A DNA stretch of 64,000 bases from Tunturibacter gelidoferens (GTDB lineage: Bacteria > Acidobacteriota > Terriglobia > Terriglobales > Acidobacteriaceae): positions 3,224,001 through 3,288,000 of the forward strand of contig NZ_CP132938.1 of assembly GCF_040358255.1 (NCBI RefSeq). The letters are read 5' to 3'. Both the position numbers and the translations under genes were made by a program. Of the stretch, positions 63,426 to 64,000 are shown piece after piece (position 1 is the first letter of the stretch; every line of letters begins with the position of its first letter). The notes below the pieces were generated by a model that saw only the letters and a program-made list of their open reading frames with translations, was not told the DNA's origin and did no database searches.

Positions 63426-64000
63426 CTATTCGTTATCGCTCGGAAGTCGCACAACAAACTCTGTATTGCCGGGTTCGGAGCTGAAGCGGATGACCCCATG
63501 GTACTGGTCGACGATGCGCTGTACGATGCCCAGACCGATCCCTGTTCCCACGCCCACCGGCTTGGTTGTGTAGAAGGGATCGAAGATGTGTTCCTGGCTC
63601 TCCAGCGGAATGCCCGAGCCGTTGTCGCTCACGCTAATGCAGAGATCCATGTGTGGATTCTTCGCGTCCGTCTTCGAATTCTCCGCCCAGGTATGCACGC
63701 TGATCCGTCCGTGCTGCGGCACCGCGTCGATCGCATTGTCCAGTAGATTCGTCCAGATCTGGTTCAGTCCCGTGCACTCGCTATGCAGCGGAGGAAGATC
63801 CGTGGCGAAGTTCTTCTCGAGCACAATCTCCTTTTCGCGCAGCTTATGTCCGAGAATGATTAGCGTCGCGTGAATGCTGTTGTTGATGTCGATCGTCTGC
63901 TTCTGGCCCTTGCCTTCATAGGCGTACGACTTGACGGCGTGCACCAGGTCCGTAACTCGCCCGATACTCTCCTCGATGGTGCCTACCAACTGCATGCTTG
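63426..64000 (-). CDS. Sensor histidine kinase, C-terminal part (gene continues beyond the window)
   Basis: The last ~190 residues of a two-component sensor kinase. The end of the DHp region (ESIGRVTDLVHAVKSYAYEG) and the full HATPase domain are visible: the N-box LNQIWTNLLDNAIDAVPQHG, G1 VSDNGSGIP, F-box FDPFYTTKP and G2 GTGIGLGIVQRIVDQY. The histidine and sensory domains lie to the right of base 64000. It is oriented on the minus strand. Confidence 0.92.
   Translation of the reverse strand, partial: SMQLVGTIEESIGRVTDLVHAVKSYAYEGKGQKQTIDINNSIHATLIILGHKLREKEIVLEKNFATDLPPLHSECTGLNQIWTNLLDNAIDAVPQHGRISVHTWAENSKTDAKNPHMDLCISVSDNGSGIPLESQEHIFDPFYTTKPVGVGTGIGLGIVQRIVDQYHGVIRFSSEPGNTEFVVRLPSDNE

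Overview
The window is about 64 kb of moderately GC-rich chromosomal DNA from a diderm bacterium, most probably an Acidobacteriota of the class Terriglobia (Edaphobacter/Granulicella/Terriglobus-like). This placement is inference from gene content: an Oar-type TonB-dependent receptor with an N-terminal carboxypeptidase-regulatory domain, an ECF sigma / anti-sigma / DUF3106 cluster, the futalosine menaquinone enzyme MqnE, BshA for bacillithiol, a PEP-CTERM protein, a class D sortase and several secreted glycoside hydrolases. No 16S gene is present to prove it.

Layout. 1-1304: the end of an integrative element (frameshifted tyrosine recombinase) next to the 3' end of a tRNA-Val gene, its probable attachment site. 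1.6-5.3 kb: ECF sigma factor, zinc-finger anti-sigma, DUF3106 protein and a secreted thioredoxin-like protein. 5.5-17.7 kb: mostly minus-strand accessory and metabolic genes (GH29 fucosidase-like enzyme, proline dehydrogenase, amidase, lipoprotein, zinc-dependent phospholipase C-like protein, SIS isomerase, cupin) with a few plus-strand genes (TlpA-like, isochorismatase-fold, ArsR). This stretch carries three copies of a ~100-bp multi-hairpin repeat, each directly after the stop codon of a minus-strand gene. 17.9-22.5 kb: the nitrogen-control operon amtB-PII-glnD, followed by a solitary nuoB. 23.5-28.5 kb: an OmpA-family protein, a BNR/YCF48-like propeller and mqnE. 28.9-30 kb: a PEP-CTERM protein behind a sigma-54-type promoter, with a 29-residue membrane peptide after it. 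30-36.2 kb: a LacI regulator and MFS transporter divergent from the TonB receptor, a probable carbohydrate-uptake locus. 36.3-43.4 kb: cell-envelope genes (murA, a sortase operon with its own LPHTA substrate, murQ, signal peptidase I). 43.4-50.1 kb: glycolysis (tpiA, pgk, gapA), with a barstar-like gene inside the pgk-tpiA unit. 50.3-56.4 kb: a P-loop kinase-like protein, an osmoprotectant-type ABC transporter, DinB, DUF3179 and ribA. 56.5-64 kb: a LytS-type histidine kinase overlapping bshA tail to tail, a YdjC-type deacetylase, a GH3 glycosidase, a VOC protein, a frameshifted lipoprotein and the end of a second histidine kinase that runs off the window.

Three genes (integrase, SRPBCC protein, small lipoprotein) are each broken by one apparent single-base indel at a short homopolymer. 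Sequencing error is therefore a live explanation, although the SRPBCC case sits on a canonical A AAA AAG slippery site. The most original signals are the covarying hairpin repeat family, the self-contained sortase/LPHTA operon, the barstar-like gene in the glycolytic operon and the sigma-54-linked PEP-CTERM locus.
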